From Chitinophagaceae bacterium (lineage in GTDB: Bacteria; Bacteroidota; Bacteroidia; Chitinophagales; Chitinophagaceae), in the NCBI GenBank assembly GCA_025362915.1, contig JANYEU010000345.1:1-6891 (forward strand): 6,891 nucleotides of DNA, given 5' to 3'. The position numbers were made by a program, and so were the translations under genes. Each line of letters opens with the position of its first letter. Positions within the stretch are counted from its first letter, which is position 1. Of the stretch, positions 6,352 through 6,891 are shown in pieces. The notes below the pieces were generated by a model, which did not search any database, was not told the origin of the DNA, and saw only the letters and a list, made by a program, of their open reading frames with translations.

Positions 6352-6890
6352 GCCATTACAATTGGAAGTTTCACCGTAAAAAAGCCATTCTTATTCTCCA
6401 CCACAATCTCTTTTTTATAAAGCAGTCGGTATCGTTCGGCAATATTCTTTAGCCCTGTTTCATTGCCGGGCAATACTGAAAGCTTGGGCTGGTAATAGTT
6501 TTGCACTACCAGCATCGGCCCTTCGGTGGTAAATATATTAATGCTAAGTGGTTTGTCTGCCGAGGTACTGTTGTGCTTTATAGCATTCTCTACCAGTATT
6601 TGCAACGTGAGTGGGGGCATACTAGTATATAATATCCGTTCGTTGGTGATGTTTATATAAAAGTCGACACCGCCTTCCATTCTACTTTTAATGATGTTTA
6701 AATAGGACGTGATGAAGTCTATTTCCAGTTTAATCTTCACCGAATCCACTTCATTAAATTGCAGTACATAGCGGTAAATGTTGGCAACCTCATCCACAAA
6801 ATCCTTCACAGGTTGCTCCTGCGAAATACTGGTAATGGTATTGAGGGTATTGAACAAAAAGTGTGGACTCAATTGGTCTTTTAGCGAAGC
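6348..6890 (-). CDS. LytS-type sensor histidine kinase, 3' part only (kinase 2 of the pair)
   Basis: The frame is open to the right edge; 180 C-terminal residues are visible, starting ASLKDQLSPHFLFN, so the gene begins outside the window. A TTG at 6872-6870 is an internal leucine codon (DQLSPH), not a start. The visible part contains the phospho-accepting His motif SPHFLFNTLN, an N box VENAIKHN and glycine box TGLKNIAERY, so the catalytic module looks intact. It aligns without gaps to the downstream kinase (27 differences in 174 residues, most of them in one central block). Its stop TGA lies within the ATGATG start of that kinase. The sensor part is unseen, so whether the two kinases perceive the same signal cannot be judged. 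Both probably serve the single LytTR regulator. Confidence 0.92.
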   Translation of the reverse strand, partial: ASLKDQLSPHFLFNTLNTITSISQEQPVKDFVDEVANIYRYVLQFNEVDSVKIKLEIDFITSYLNIIKSRMEGGVDFYINITNERILYTSMPPLTLQILVENAIKHNSTSADKPLSINIFTTEGPMLVVQNYYQPKLSVLPGNETGLKNIAERYRLLYKKEIVVENKNGFFTVKLPIVMA

Positions 6891-6891
6891 A

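Noticed and set aside
6870..6872. TTG as the start of the truncated kinase
   Set aside because: It encodes the Leu of DQLSPHFLFN, which is internal in this kinase family, and the frame continues upstream to the window edge in line with the other copy.

Overview
The window is AT-rich bacterial DNA whose gene content points to the phylum Bacteroidota, probably the Chitinophagaceae/Sphingobacteriales side. The evidence is A/T-rich leaders without clear Shine-Dalgarno sites, a LytS/LytTR-type two-component operon of the style common there, an SDR-type fructuronate reductase beside UxuA, and spacers filled with short palindromic repeats. The assignment is inferred from gene style; no marker gene is present.

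Left part, + strand. The window opens with the last 12 codons of a gene (ending at 40) whose tail resembles the C-terminus of GH43 arabinanases/xylosidases. Next, 144-1121 encodes a membrane fatty-acyl desaturase-fold protein that resembles eukaryotic sphingolipid delta-4 (dihydroceramide) desaturases along its whole length. After a 302-base AT-rich spacer come two hexuronate catabolism genes: mannonate dehydratase uxuA (1424-2596) and an SDR-family D-mannonate oxidoreductase / fructuronate reductase (2818-3624). Together they would run fructuronate -> mannonate -> 2-keto-3-deoxygluconate. Their 221-base spacer holds a perfect 27-bp inverted repeat with a 13-base loop.

Middle part. Between the converging + and - strand genes, 3625-4408 has no credible gene but is dense in repeats: at least eight exact copies of CTATGTG/CACATAG followed or preceded by pyrimidine/purine tracts, a cluster of small hairpins built on a TTTA/TAAA loop, and a degenerate repeat next to the response regulator stop.

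Right part, - strand. Read right to left there are two LytS-type sensor histidine kinases (the first cut by the window edge) and one LytTR response regulator, with 4-base ATGA overlaps at both junctions, so this is a tightly coupled kinase-kinase-regulator operon. The kinase modules align without gaps at a constant 1178-base offset. They are almost identical at both ends but diverge sharply over about 49 central residues, a mosaic pattern that suggests tandem duplication plus gene conversion.

No wholly new system is evident. The points most worth following are the DEGS-like desaturase in a bacterium, the mosaic kinase pair and the repeat-filled convergent spacer.
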